Below, piece after piece: positions 33,651 through 43,497 of a stretch of DNA of 50,574 bases. The position numbers and the translations under genes are program-made. The stretch comes from Candidatus Obscuribacterales bacterium. GTDB taxonomy: Bacteria > Cyanobacteriota > Vampirovibrionia > Obscuribacterales > Obscuribacteraceae. The stretch is from positions 1 to 50,574 of the forward strand of contig JAGVLS010000006.1 in assembly GCA_020054205.1 (NCBI GenBank), read 5' to 3'. Each line of letters starts with the position of its first letter. Positions within the stretch are counted from its first letter, which is position 1. Below the pieces are notes generated by a model. That model had not been told where the DNA came from and ran no database searches. It saw nothing but the letters and a program-made list of their open reading frames with translations.

Positions 33651-36563
33651 ATGTCAAAAAAATATAAGTTTGCTTTTAAGCCAGTTCATATTCTTTTTGC
33701 TAAGTACATACTCATTTATGTGTGTACCTGGTATTTGTTCGTACTTATGAATGCAGCTACATCGCTTCACTCAGCATTGGCACAAACTGATAAAACCAAA
33801 CCAACTGAGCTTAATTTGCCCAATGGGCTGAAAGTGATTATTTGGGAAGATCATTCTTTTCCTATTGTATCGACAATGATGTGGTACAAAGTAGGGGCTA
33901 AAAATGAAAAGTCAGGCACAACTGGCATAAATCATTTAGTTGAACATTTGTTATTTCAAAATGTTGGAACATTTCAAAAAGGAAATATTGGTACTGCAAT
34001 TACTCGTCTGGGTGGACGGTTTAATGGCTATACTAGTGATGACTTTACTGTATTTTTTGAAACTTTGCCATCTCAAAAATTAGAATTGGCTTTGCTAATT
34101 GAAGCTGAGCGCATGCGGAGTGCTAAGTTTAACCAAGCAGATTTAAAAGAAGAAATTGAAAATATAGAGGGTGAATTTGAATCGGATTTGAAAAATCCAT
34201 TGCATAATTTAGCCAAAGAAGTAAGAACAACTTTGTTTCAACAACATCCTTATCGTCGACCTGTGCGTGGCTGGCGCAGCGATATTGAAAATCTGTCTCT
34301 TCATGATGTGAAGAGATTCTATGATACATATTTTTGGCCAAATAATGCGACTCTTGTTATTGTTGGAGATATTGAGTCTAATAATGCTCTTGGTTTAATT
34401 AATAAATATTTTGCTGGCATTGCTAAATCACCCGCACCTATTCCAGCAATGAATATTATTGAACCGGTACAAAACGGTGAAAAACGTATAGTTGTAAAAT
34501 ATCCCGGTAAGCAAGAAATGCTTTCTGTTGCTTATCATGCACCATCAGTGAATGATAATGATGCACCAGCAATGGTTGTCATAGAAAAACTACTTAATGC
34601 AACTTATGCGGGCAAGTTAAAGACAAAACTGATTAATAATAGAATATGCGCCAATGCTTATGCTGGTTTTGAGATTAAGAAAGATCCTGGTGTATTTAAA
34701 ATTGATTGTATTGCTATTCCAGCAACATATAATGCTGAACAAAAAATTATTCAAAACTTAGATGGTGTAATTAATTCTCTTAAAACACAACTAGTCTCAG
34801 ATGGTGAACTTAAACGAGCAAAAAAGCAGTCACAATCTGCGTTTTTGTTGGATCAAGAAGGTCCATATAAAGTAGCTTTTTATTTAGGATATTTTGAAGC
34901 ATTATCGAAATGGCAATTAAGTCAAACTTGGTCCGAACGGTTGAATTCAGTATCAGCTGCTGATGTCCAAAGAGTGGCAAAAAAATATTTCAATCAGGAT
35001 AATAGAGTAATTGGCTGGCTACAAGGCACATCTGCCCAGCGTCCTCAGCCTCCTTCTGATGCTCCTAAAGAGCGCAATAATTCTAGTCCTAACAATAATC
35101 ACAGCCCCAACAACAAACAATTTGAACATACAAATTTGACCGGGTATAAAGAAAGCGATGATGCTATTGGCTCAACTTCAACAGATATTGTAAAAACCGC
35201 TGACAATAATGTTGTTACAAATACAATATCTCCTTTATTACCTTCTAAAGTAAGCAAACGAGTTCTAAAAAACGGACTAACTATATTTGTATTTGAAAGC
35301 CATATGATGCCAATTGTGCAGATAGGAGGATCTGTGAAAGCTGGTGATGTTTATGAGCCAATAAATAAACATGGATTGTCTATTCTAACGGCTAGTATTT
35401 TTAATCAAGGCAAATCTGGTCGTTTACAAACATGCATTGGACAAGAAGATATCGGTCTTGCGCCAGCAAATATGCTTACGTTTGCAAATGATCTTGAAAC
35501 CATTAATTTCAGAAGTAGTTGTTTGACAAATGATTTGCCGCAAATGTTGCAGCTCATTAGTCAATCTTTAACCAATTCTTCATGGACAGAAGATATTGTA
35601 GAAAAAGTAAAAAAAGAAACTTTGTTAGCAATAAAACACAAAGAAGAAAATATTAGTGAAAAAATCAATCGAGCGTTGCTGCAAGCTTGTGTTTCACAAA
35701 AGTCACCTTTTTATCCAGGTGATCCAACCGATAGACTGCGGATGATTGACACTATCTCTTGTAGCGATATACAAAGTTTTATTTCTAATAATGTACAACC
35801 AAACGCTACTACAATTGTTTTTGCTGGCGATATCGACCCTATACAAGCTTTTACTTTAGCAGAAAAATCTTTTGGTAATTGGGTGAATAAAAATGCTGGT
35901 AAAAAACCAGAATTGGCATTATCAGGCAGGCGTGTAAAAAAAATAGTTATTCCTATATCTTTGAGAGACAAACCTAAAGGAACTATTTGTTATGGGAAAT
36001 TGTTACCAATTTCAAAAAATCAAGATAGTTACAGCAATTTCCTTATTGCTGATAATGTTTTGTCTAACCATCCAATTATAGCCAGAGTAACAGCGGCTGA
36101 TTCGGAAGATGATGACAGTATTGCTTTATTGAAAGAGCAAAATGTAGAGGTAAAACTGCAACCACTTGCAAATTACACTGCTTGGATGATTTCATCGGAT
36201 GCTGATTTGCATGCTCTGCCGTTAAGAGCAGATACTTTGGAAGTGGCTCTTTCCAAACTTGGTAAAAGTGGAATTACAAATGAAGAATTTGTCGAAGCAA
36301 AAAGATATTTACTTGGCGCTATTCCTGTGCGCAAAATGTCATCTCTTTCATCGGTTACGCAAAATATTTTGGAATTTGTTATGCATTGCAATGATGCCTT
36401 CCATTACAATACGTTTTTATCTGATTTGCAAAATGCCAGTTTGGATTCAGTCAATGCTCTAATAAAATCAGTTTTTAAACCAGAGGAATCAACCCAAGTA
36501 ATAGTTGGTAATTCGCAAATGATTAAAGCATTGCACGACCGCGGCAACCGTAAAACTCAGTAG
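33651..36563 (+). CDS. Double M16 (pitrilysin-like) zinc peptidase, second half inactive
   Basis: A signal-anchor stretch (15-40) leads to an M16 unit with the inverted zinc motif H95-LVE-H99 (INHLVEHLLF) and a second glutamate ligand in the later NIEGEFESD region. The second M16 unit starts near residue 545 after a Pro/Asn-rich linker (about 465-530) but has GLSILTASIFNQGKSG where HxxEH would be, so it is structural. That division is typical for secreted bacterial M16 pairs that cleave peptides in a closed chamber. At 970 residues it is a one-chain form of pairs that other genomes encode as two genes. It is divergent from feoB. Confidence 0.88.
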   Translation: MSKKYKFAFKPVHILFAKYILIYVCTWYLFVLMNAATSLHSALAQTDKTKPTELNLPNGLKVIIWEDHSFPIVSTMMWYKVGAKNEKSGTTGINHLVEHLLFQNVGTFQKGNIGTAITRLGGRFNGYTSDDFTVFFETLPSQKLELALLIEAERMRSAKFNQADLKEEIENIEGEFESDLKNPLHNLAKEVRTTLFQQHPYRRPVRGWRSDIENLSLHDVKRFYDTYFWPNNATLVIVGDIESNNALGLINKYFAGIAKSPAPIPAMNIIEPVQNGEKRIVVKYPGKQEMLSVAYHAPSVNDNDAPAMVVIEKLLNATYAGKLKTKLINNRICANAYAGFEIKKDPGVFKIDCIAIPATYNAEQKIIQNLDGVINSLKTQLVSDGELKRAKKQSQSAFLLDQEGPYKVAFYLGYFEALSKWQLSQTWSERLNSVSAADVQRVAKKYFNQDNRVIGWLQGTSAQRPQPPSDAPKERNNSSPNNNHSPNNKQFEHTNLTGYKESDDAIGSTSTDIVKTADNNVVTNTISPLLPSKVSKRVLKNGLTIFVFESHMMPIVQIGGSVKAGDVYEPINKHGLSILTASIFNQGKSGRLQTCIGQEDIGLAPANMLTFANDLETINFRSSCLTNDLPQMLQLISQSLTNSSWTEDIVEKVKKETLLAIKHKEENISEKINRALLQACVSQKSPFYPGDPTDRLRMIDTISCSDIQSFISNNVQPNATTIVFAGDIDPIQAFTLAEKSFGNWVNKNAGKKPELALSGRRVKKIVIPISLRDKPKGTICYGKLLPISKNQDSYSNFLIADNVLSNHPIIARVTAADSEDDDSIALLKEQNVEVKLQPLANYTAWMISSDADLHALPLRADTLEVALSKLGKSGITNEEFVEAKRYLLGAIPVRKMSSLSSVTQNILEFVMHCNDAFHYNTFLSDLQNASLDSVNALIKSVFKPEESTQVIVGNSQMIKALHDRGNRKTQ

Positions 36564-37015
36564 TGTCTTAAGTCCAATAGGCACTTAGATATTTTTTATG
36601 GCAACTTGATAACGTTGTTTCCTTAGTCCTGGTTAATTTGTTTGTCAGCCAATAGTTTTCGTCTTGCTATTTGTATTGCATAGCTAATTGATATACAAAA
36701 TAATTGAAATTTCTGCTTGTTAACACATTAACGTTTTATGCGATTTCTCAGATGCTAGGCTGCTAGTGCGCTAGTGGTGTTTCTCTACCCCGTTGTCAAT
36801 TAATTAATGTGATTAGCTTAAATAGTCGATCCTAGGCAATTTATAATGTCATAGCTTGGATACATTTTTCTTGCAAAACCAAGCCAGGCTTATAATTCCG
36901 AGATTTTTGCAACGAATTGACTTTACCCCTACAACATCGATAATATCTCGGGCGGTAATTAAGCAAGCGATTGAAATATAAACCAGCTATTAAGGAGTAA
37001 GTCAAAACACTACCT
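36564..37015. other. 452-base gene-free region with a promoter
   Basis: I see no gene here. At its right end lies a promoter (TTGACT 36917-36922 and TAATAT 36941-36946) framed by a 7-bp inverted repeat ccgagat 36898-36904 / atctcgg 36945-36951. The rest is AT-rich. Confidence 0.5.
36917..36946 (+). promoter_or_regulatory. Promoter of the LysM-DinG pair
   Basis: TTGACT, an 18-base spacer and TAATAT match the sigma-70 pattern. The 7-bp inverted repeat on either side suggests a regulator site. An AAGGAG downstream (about 36993) lies 18 bases from the ATG, too far for good initiation, so the start or the site may be wrong. Confidence 0.5.
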
Positions 37016-37963
37016 ATGGTTAGTAAATATTCTTCTGGGAGTACAGCTGTGGTAACTGAGACAAACGACAAAGAAAATCTTGATTTTGAATCTGTGCCAG
37101 AATTTATTCGTGAGCCTCGCTCAGCTTCATATAAAGATTCATATGCTTTGAATAAAGAAGCGCCCAAGAAGGACGCTTCTGTTAAAAAAGAGCCTTTTTA
37201 TTTGAGAAAAGATTTGTATGTTACAACTACCAATAAAGAAGCAGATGCTTCTAATAACTGTCTAGCAGGTAACGCAAGTGCAAGCGCAAGTGACTCTAGT
37301 GATGATGTATGTGCTGAATCTATAGTTGAAGATAGTTTAGCCATAACCCAATCACAAAAGAAAACTTTAGATATGAGACTTGACTATCTGCATTCTGATT
37401 ATGCTGATATTCAAGAATTGGATATGCCTAAGTCGGCTGAATTAGAAGCGCTTTGGCCTGGAGTTAGTCATCATGATATTTTCCATATGGCTGCTAAAAA
37501 GCCACCTGGTTTTTATGTGACTGTAGGATTTGCAGGTGGTGTACTTGCCACACTTCTTGTTGTTTGGGCTTTTTCTTGGAATTGGCATGGAACACCACAA
37601 ACAGCATCAGCTGATAAGAAAATTGTTGTGGCACAAAGTAGCAAAACAAATAATGCTAAGCCAAATTTTCTAAACACAAATGTTCAAAATGCCCCTACCC
37701 CAGTGATAACCAAGCAAGTATCATCAGGACTAGAGGTTGTTGTCCCTACAGTATCAACTTACGAAGTTAAAAGTGGAGATACCTTAGCTGGAATCGCATG
37801 GCAAACTTACAAGAGAGCAACACCAAGATTACTTGATGCAATTTGTAAAGCTAATGGCATGCGCAGTGCTGATGTTTTAAGTTTAGGGCAAAAGCTTGTA
37901 CTGCCAGAATATCGTCCTCAGCCCAGTCAAATTGCTGCTGGAACATCTTCGTCAGTTCAATAA
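37016..37963 (+). CDS. Membrane-anchored LysM protein
   Basis: The 315-residue product has a disordered acidic N-terminus (1-165, inside the cell), one TM helix (about 168-192; VTVGFAGGVLATLLVVWAF) and a C-terminal LysM domain (YEVKSGDTLAGIAWQTYK, continuing to LSLGQKLVLPE) that binds peptidoglycan or other N-acetylglucosamine glycans. It is probably an envelope-tethering protein. The DinG-type helicase gene follows three bases after its stop, so the two are co-transcribed, although their roles seem unrelated. Confidence 0.75.
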   Translation: MVSKYSSGSTAVVTETNDKENLDFESVPEFIREPRSASYKDSYALNKEAPKKDASVKKEPFYLRKDLYVTTTNKEADASNNCLAGNASASASDSSDDVCAESIVEDSLAITQSQKKTLDMRLDYLHSDYADIQELDMPKSAELEALWPGVSHHDIFHMAAKKPPGFYVTVGFAGGVLATLLVVWAFSWNWHGTPQTASADKKIVVAQSSKTNNAKPNFLNTNVQNAPTPVITKQVSSGLEVVVPTVSTYEVKSGDTLAGIAWQTYKRATPRLLDAICKANGMRSADVLSLGQKLVLPEYRPQPSQIAAGTSSSVQ

Positions 37964-37966
37964 AGT

Positions 37967-39862
37967 ATGTTATTGGCAGATGTATTTGCTCTTTTATCTG
38001 AGCGTTTGCCGCAGTATGAAAATCGCCCTCAACAGCAAGAATTAGCTAAACTAATTGAACGTGCTTTTGAAACTGGTAGGGTTGGTGTATTTGAAGCGGG
38101 TACTGGCACAGGTAAGAGCTTATCTGCATTGATCCCGGCAGTATTATCTGGAAAAAAGGTTGTTGTTTCAACAGCAACAATTGCTTTGCAAGAACAATAC
38201 ATAAATAAAGATATACCGACATTATCTCAAATATTGCCTATTGAAATTAATGCTGCCTTGATGAAAGGAAGGGGTAATTATATTGGGCTGAGGCGCTTTG
38301 AAGAATATATTTTAGAACAGGAAATAAACAATAATATTTTTACTTGGGTTGATGCAACTGAAACAGGTGACATTTCCGAACTAGATTTTCCTGTTGCTGG
38401 TGATGTGTGGGGAGAAATTAATTCCGACGCTGATGATTGTTTGCGAAATAGATGCCATAGATTTAACGAGTGTTTTTATTTTAAAGCCAAACAAATAGCA
38501 CAAGATGCCGATATCCTGATTGTCAATCATGCATTGCTATTAGCAGATGCAGCTAGTCTGGGAAATATTTTGCCTCCTTATGATTTACTGATAATAGATG
38601 AAGCACATCAATTACCAGAAATTGCTACCAATGCTTTTAGTGTGTCGTTAAGTAATCGGGGTGTTAGTATTGTTGCCAGTAAGGCTTTAAAAAATTCCGG
38701 TGCGCCTGTTCATTTAGTACATAATGTAGAAGAGTATGGACTTTTATTTTTTGATAAAGTGACACAAGCTTGTAAGTTTGGTAAAACCCGCATTAGAAAA
38801 CAAATTGAAGGTACAGCAGAATTAAGAAGTGCATTGATTGCACTTAAAGACTGGTTGGCAGGGCAAGATTTTGAAACTATATTGGATGTAGATAATGCTA
38901 GGGAAAAGGCCAAGTTAAAAGCAAAAGCCCTAGTAAGCACCATCGATGGCTACGTGCAGTGTCTGGATTTGTTGGAAAGTCAGGATCAAAATTGGGTATT
39001 GTGGGCAGAAAAATTTGATAGTCGTGGTGTAAGAGCAGAAATTGTTGCAGCACCTTTAGATGTATCTAGTTTTATTGAAGATCTGGTTTTTAACAAACCT
39101 GGGCTTACTTCATCCATATTAATGTCAGCTACTCTTGCTACTTCTGGCGAAGATCCATTTGCTTTTTTCAAAAAACAAGTCGGTTGTCCACAAGGAGTTA
39201 TTCAAGCAAAAGTAGATAGTCCTTTTGACTATCCTAAACAAGCAGTCCTGTATTTACCTAGTAATTTATTTGAGCCAAATACTCCCGAATTTATTGGGCA
39301 AGCAGCTGAAGAAATTGAAAAACTATTATACTTAAGTAAAGGACGAGCCTTTGCTCTTTTTACTAGCTATTCAGCGATGAATACTATATATGATTTATTG
39401 AAAGACAGATTACCTTTTGCTGCCAAGAAACAAGGTGAAATGTCGCGCAAAAAATTAATTGAATGGTTTTGCAGCACAGATGATGCAGTATTATTTGGCA
39501 CAGCTAGTTTTTGGCAAGGAGTATCTATTGATGGTGAGCAATTGAGTTGTGTCATCATTGATCGAATACCGTTTCAAGCACCTGATGATCCTGTTTATGA
39601 AGCAAGATGTGATGCGTTGAAACAAGATGTAAGTGCCAGTTGGTTCAATGATTTAGCTTTGCCGTATGCAATTATGCGTTTGAAACAAGGTGTCGGTAGG
39701 CTAATTCGCACACGAACGGATACTGGCATTGTAGCTATACTAGACTCGCGTATTTCAAAAAAATCTTATGGCAGATCGATAATTCAATGCTTACCACCAA
39801 TGACAATATTGAAGTCATTGTCTGGTGTAAAATCATTGGAAGAATTAATTGTCGGTAAATAA
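37967..39862 (+). CDS. dinG: DinG-type ATP-dependent DNA helicase
   Basis: A superfamily 2 XPD/DinG helicase. Walker A is GTGTGKS (45-51), DEAH is 211-214, and motif VI is QGVGRLIRT. The iron-sulfur segment keeps three cysteines in the family spacing, C158-x4-C163-x5-C169, but the first ligand, usually Cys in GRxNYLC, is Gly107 (GRGNYIG). The cluster is therefore incomplete or uses another ligand. Members unwind damaged or RNA-containing forks 5' to 3'. At 631 residues it has no exonuclease fusion as in some Firmicutes. Confidence 0.85.
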   Translation: MLLADVFALLSERLPQYENRPQQQELAKLIERAFETGRVGVFEAGTGTGKSLSALIPAVLSGKKVVVSTATIALQEQYINKDIPTLSQILPIEINAALMKGRGNYIGLRRFEEYILEQEINNNIFTWVDATETGDISELDFPVAGDVWGEINSDADDCLRNRCHRFNECFYFKAKQIAQDADILIVNHALLLADAASLGNILPPYDLLIIDEAHQLPEIATNAFSVSLSNRGVSIVASKALKNSGAPVHLVHNVEEYGLLFFDKVTQACKFGKTRIRKQIEGTAELRSALIALKDWLAGQDFETILDVDNAREKAKLKAKALVSTIDGYVQCLDLLESQDQNWVLWAEKFDSRGVRAEIVAAPLDVSSFIEDLVFNKPGLTSSILMSATLATSGEDPFAFFKKQVGCPQGVIQAKVDSPFDYPKQAVLYLPSNLFEPNTPEFIGQAAEEIEKLLYLSKGRAFALFTSYSAMNTIYDLLKDRLPFAAKKQGEMSRKKLIEWFCSTDDAVLFGTASFWQGVSIDGEQLSCVIIDRIPFQAPDDPVYEARCDALKQDVSASWFNDLALPYAIMRLKQGVGRLIRTRTDTGIVAILDSRISKKSYGRSIIQCLPPMTILKSLSGVKSLEELIVGK

Positions 39863-39879
39863 TTTTTATCGTTTTACAT

Positions 39880-40884
39880 CTACAATAAAATATCGTCAAC
39901 GGCTGCAATGCGCTCAGGGAGAACTTGCCCGCCTAGCATTTCAAGCAATTCTATTTCGATGTTTCTGCTTATGGCAGTAATTGGAACATCATTAATCCCA
40001 TTTTCAAATGGATCTTCACTTGTATCACCTACTTGTTCCATAGTTAAAAATATCCATGAAATAAGAACGCTAAATGGAATTGCTAACCAAGAAGCTGGAC
40101 CCAATTTATCAAATTCACTAACTAAGCTAAAAGGAAGCATTAACATAAATATCCAAACAAATACGCTACTAAAAGAAGCGTATTGCCTAGGTAGAGGGAA
40201 AGTTTTGATTCTTTCTGCTGCACCTTGTTGGTCAACGCAATTGCGTACAGTTTCTATAAGTAAATATTGTTCCCACTCATTCAATGTCCTGTCATATTTC
40301 AAGTCAAACACTTTAGCTGTCTGTAATCGCAAAATCTCATTGGCAATATTGGTTTTGCTTTCTACCTCTAATTGTTCGTTGTTTTTTAAATAGTGAGACA
40401 AATAACTTTGTATTTCACTGGCGAAATCATTTGTATTTTGTTTGCGTTTAACAAGTTCTACTTCAGGAGGCGTCATACCAGTTAGCCTGTCTGTATTACG
40501 TCTTAATTGTATTCTTAGGCTTTGACACCAGGCTATTTGTCTATATATCAAATCTTTGTGTAAATCAAATAGTGCTTCTTTTGATAATTTTTCGTTTTTT
40601 AAACTGGTAACTTGCATTGCCCAGGTGCGACATAAATTTGTAATTGAGCCCCATATTTTTCTTGCTTCCCAAAGACGTTCGTAAGACGAATTGTTTTTGA
40701 AGCCTACATAAAATGCAACAGCTGTACCGATGGTGCCTACTGGTAAGAAAGGAATGCTAAGCCAAGCGTAGCCCAGCATATGATAAGCAAAAAACACTGC
40801 TGTGCTGAGCAATGTAAAAAATACAAGATGTTTTCCAGAAAACCATAATATAACTGATAATTTGACATTTCTGCGAATATACAT
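39880..40884 (-). CDS. Bestrophin-like chloride channel family protein
   Basis: A 334-residue protein of the bacterial bestrophin (RFP-TM, UPF0187) family. Marks are the N-terminal WFSGKHLVFF, two TM helices, then VAFYVGFKNNSSYERLWEARKIWG, the family signature, and the later FPLPRQYASFSSVFVWIFMLMLPFSLV and EQVGDTSEDPFENGINDVPI, the carboxyl-end motif. Members are pentameric anion or sodium channels. It is the last gene of a minus-strand run that starts with PiT. Confidence 0.85.
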   Translation of the reverse strand: MYIRRNVKLSVILWFSGKHLVFFTLLSTAVFFAYHMLGYAWLSIPFLPVGTIGTAVAFYVGFKNNSSYERLWEARKIWGSITNLCRTWAMQVTSLKNEKLSKEALFDLHKDLIYRQIAWCQSLRIQLRRNTDRLTGMTPPEVELVKRKQNTNDFASEIQSYLSHYLKNNEQLEVESKTNIANEILRLQTAKVFDLKYDRTLNEWEQYLLIETVRNCVDQQGAAERIKTFPLPRQYASFSSVFVWIFMLMLPFSLVSEFDKLGPASWLAIPFSVLISWIFLTMEQVGDTSEDPFENGINDVPITAISRNIEIELLEMLGGQVLPERIAAVDDILL

Positions 40885-40895
40885 AAGGTTTTGTT

Positions 40896-41888
40896 TTAGA
40901 CAGTAACTACAATCTTACCGTTTTGAGAATTTGATTCCATATGCCTGTGAGCATCAACTATTTTATCTAGAGGAAACGTTTTATCAATTATTGGTTTTAC
41001 ATTGCTTTTGCTGAGCAAGTCAATAACATATTGTTGTCCTCTTTTATATTTTTCAGGATCGGAAACAATTTCAAACAATGTGTATCCTTGAATTTTCAAC
41101 CCCTTTTTTAAAGCGTCAAATAGTGGAAAAATAGTAGGATTGGTACTCAATGCACCATATTCAAATATTGTGCCGCCACTTTTTGTTGCTTGGGCTAATA
41201 CTTGTAGAAATTCTCCTGCAACAGGATCAAATACATAGTCCACACCTTGATTGTTGGTGAGCTTGTTTACTTCCTCTACCAAGTTTTGAGTGTCGGTAGT
41301 AATTACTGTATGAGCACCGGCATTAAGTATAAATTGCTTTTTGCTTTCGCCTCGAGTTGTAGCAATAGGTATTGCTCCAGTGACTCGGCATATTTGAATT
41401 GCTGCTAGTCCAACACTGCTGCTGGCAGCAGTAATTAATACGAAATCACCTTTTTTGATTTTTGCATATTCTATTAAAGCGCCATAGGCAGTTAAATATT
41501 GCATCCATATCGAAGCTGCTTCTTCAAAAGATAAATTATCTGGATGATGACTGACGGCATGTGCCGGTACAACTGCATATTCGCCATAGACGCCATATCG
41601 TTGCATAGAAAAAGCTGGAATAGTGCTTACTTTATCTCCAATTTTAAATCCTGTCACACCCGATCCAATAGCATCTACTGTACCGGAAGCCTCATAGCCT
41701 AGTCCACAAGGAAATTTTTCAGCTCTCTCTAGATATTTCCCTCTTCTAAACATTACTTCTGCTCTATTTAAACCAATTGCTGCTACTTTAATTCTAATTT
41801 CGCCAGCCTTAGGCTCTAGAATTGGTACATCATCTAGCTTTAATACACTAGCGTCCCCAAATTCATAAAATCTTACTGTCTTAGCCAT
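40896..41888 (-). CDS. Zinc-independent MDR quinone oxidoreductase family protein
   Basis: A 330-residue medium-chain dehydrogenase/reductase. It has GEIRIKVAAIGLNRAE(VMFRRGKY), CGLGYEASGTVDAIGSGV and the Rossmann region ITAASSSVGLAAIQICR (no GxGxxG but a family variant), then an IIDKTFPLDKIVDAHRHME tail. It lacks the structural-zinc cysteine lobe, so it is of the NADPH quinone oxidoreductase type and would reduce quinones or enones with NADPH. It lies in a run with UspA and PiT; spacing is 11 bases to bestrophin. Confidence 0.85.
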   Translation of the reverse strand: MAKTVRFYEFGDASVLKLDDVPILEPKAGEIRIKVAAIGLNRAEVMFRRGKYLERAEKFPCGLGYEASGTVDAIGSGVTGFKIGDKVSTIPAFSMQRYGVYGEYAVVPAHAVSHHPDNLSFEEAASIWMQYLTAYGALIEYAKIKKGDFVLITAASSSVGLAAIQICRVTGAIPIATTRGESKKQFILNAGAHTVITTDTQNLVEEVNKLTNNQGVDYVFDPVAGEFLQVLAQATKSGGTIFEYGALSTNPTIFPLFDALKKGLKIQGYTLFEIVSDPEKYKRGQQYVIDLLSKSNVKPIIDKTFPLDKIVDAHRHMESNSQNGKIVVTV

Positions 41889-41916
41889 TTAGTTTTACCC
41901 CAAAAATATTTTTAAC

Positions 41917-42381
41917 TCAATCTTTTTTTTCTTCTTCAATAGCAGCTTGTTCATGAGCCTCATCATGACGAATTAAACACAACGATATAGGACAATGATC
42001 AACCAGATAATGCACAATTGGATCGCGCGTCATAAAGAAAGCTGGCTTGACATGAAAATTGGTTGTGCCGACAAAAATAATATCTATACCTAATTCTTGG
42101 GCAGTTTTGATAATACCTGGTCCTACCTCTCCAACTTTAACAATTCCTGTAGCCTCTATTCCTTTTGTTTTTAGTTGTTGAACTGTTTGATCTATTTGTT
42201 CTTGTGCTTTTTCAATTGGTCTATCGGTTGCAATCAATTGGGCTACTACACCAACTTTTTCCGCGTCAGGAATTACTCTCAACAATATAAGTTCTGCTTG
42301 TAATGCTTTTGCTTGTTGTGCTGCTATTTCTACAACTGCTGCGCTACGCTTTGGGCTACTGAAGGCTACCATGTATTTCAT
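41917..42381 (-). CDS. Universal stress protein (UspA family)
   Basis: A 154-residue UspA fold: the first strand MKYMVAFSSPKRSAAVV, then AELILLRVIPDAEKV and KTAQELGIDIIFVGTTNF, with the C-terminal HYLVDHCPISLCLIRHD. The usual ATP-binding G-2x-G-9x-G(S/T) near the C-terminus is not clear here, so it may not bind ATP. UspA next to PiT suggests a role in phosphate or stress control, but this is inference. It is followed by the MDR gene after 28 bases. Confidence 0.85.
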   Translation of the reverse strand: MKYMVAFSSPKRSAAVVEIAAQQAKALQAELILLRVIPDAEKVGVVAQLIATDRPIEKAQEQIDQTVQQLKTKGIEATGIVKVGEVGPGIIKTAQELGIDIIFVGTTNFHVKPAFFMTRDPIVHYLVDHCPISLCLIRHDEAHEQAAIEEEKKD

Positions 42382-42402
42382 AAACTTATTACCATCTCCT
42401 AA

Positions 42403-43437
42403 TTATGAATGCCAAATCAAGCGCAAAACAAAATAACATAATCCAGCAAACAAAGCCGTTACTGGTAAAGTCAATACCCAAGCTAAAAGAATAAGATTGA
42501 GTGTCTTTGGATTTAGCTTGTCAGCGCCATGTACTGGAATTGTCCCGCCAGCAACTGCAGAGCTTAATGTATGTGTTGTACTAATTGGAGCTCCTAAATG
42601 AGATGCAAATAAAATAATCATGGCTGTACTCATTGATGCCCCAAAACCTTGAGAATGGCTTAAACGTTCTCTGCTTATTTTTGTGCCGACTGTTCTAATT
42701 ACTCGCCAGCCACCAATAATGGTGCCCATGGCGATAGCTAGAGCGGCAGCTGCTACTACCCAATAAGGAACTTTGTCCATTGTGTATCCATAAGTAGCAA
42801 AATGTGTAGCTAAAACCAAAGTGATTATGCCCATAGTTTTTTGGCCGTCATTGCTACCATGACTAAAGCTTACTGATGCTGATGACAAAATATGTAACCA
42901 ACGCATGATTCTAGGATGAGGTTGATTACGGCTGCCCGGATTTTGTTTTTCTTGTGATAATTGCAAAGCAAGCCAAGTTAAAACAGCTCCACCAATGAAT
43001 CCAACTACAGGTGAAACTAAAAGAGCAATACCAACTTTTGACAATTCATGCCAGCTGACACCATGATGAATATCGTTTGCAGCTAGTCCAGCTCCTGTTA
43101 ATGCTCCAATCAAACAATGTGATGAACTAACAGGTAGTCCATACCACCAGGTGAGCAAATTCCACAGCACTGCTGCCAATAAAACACTAATGACTATGGT
43201 CAAAGTAATAGTTTCGGCTGGAATAATTTTTGTAATTACTAACGCTACTGCGGTACCTACCAAAACGGCACCTAGAAAATTTAGTATGCCACTCATCACA
43301 ATTGCAACGCCAGGTTTAAGAGCTTTAGTATATATAACTGTGGCAACAGCATTTGCCGTATCGTGAAAACCATTCACAAAGTCGAAAGCTAGTGCAAGCG
43401 CAATTGCGAAGATTGCAACTACCGTATCAAGGTTCAT
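42403..43437 (-). CDS. PiT family inorganic phosphate transporter
   Basis: A polytopic inorganic phosphate transporter. It contains both PiT signature repeats, the first AFDFVNGFHDTANAVATVI at the N-terminus and the second FSHGSNDGQKTMGIITLV, and ten or more TM helices. It moves metal-phosphate with cations at low affinity. The ATG at 43437 (MNLDTVVAIF) is preferred over an upstream GTG at 43470 because a GGAGA stands in front of it. The downstream UspA gene begins 22 bases later. A PhoU-like partner is not present. Confidence 0.9.
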   Translation of the reverse strand: MNLDTVVAIFAIALALAFDFVNGFHDTANAVATVIYTKALKPGVAIVMSGILNFLGAVLVGTAVALVITKIIPAETITLTIVISVLLAAVLWNLLTWWYGLPVSSSHCLIGALTGAGLAANDIHHGVSWHELSKVGIALLVSPVVGFIGGAVLTWLALQLSQEKQNPGSRNQPHPRIMRWLHILSSASVSFSHGSNDGQKTMGIITLVLATHFATYGYTMDKVPYWVVAAAALAIAMGTIIGGWRVIRTVGTKISRERLSHSQGFGASMSTAMIILFASHLGAPISTTHTLSSAVAGGTIPVHGADKLNPKTLNLILLAWVLTLPVTALFAGLCYFVLRLIWHS

Positions 43438-43497
43438 TAAGTCAAACTTCTCCTGACTTTGTACTACCACACTCTCTATGTGGAAGTATATTGCATT

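Noticed and set aside
36841..37167. Minus-strand open frame opposite the LysM gene start
   Set aside because: It overlaps a well-supported gene and a promoter and has no ribosome site or family pattern.
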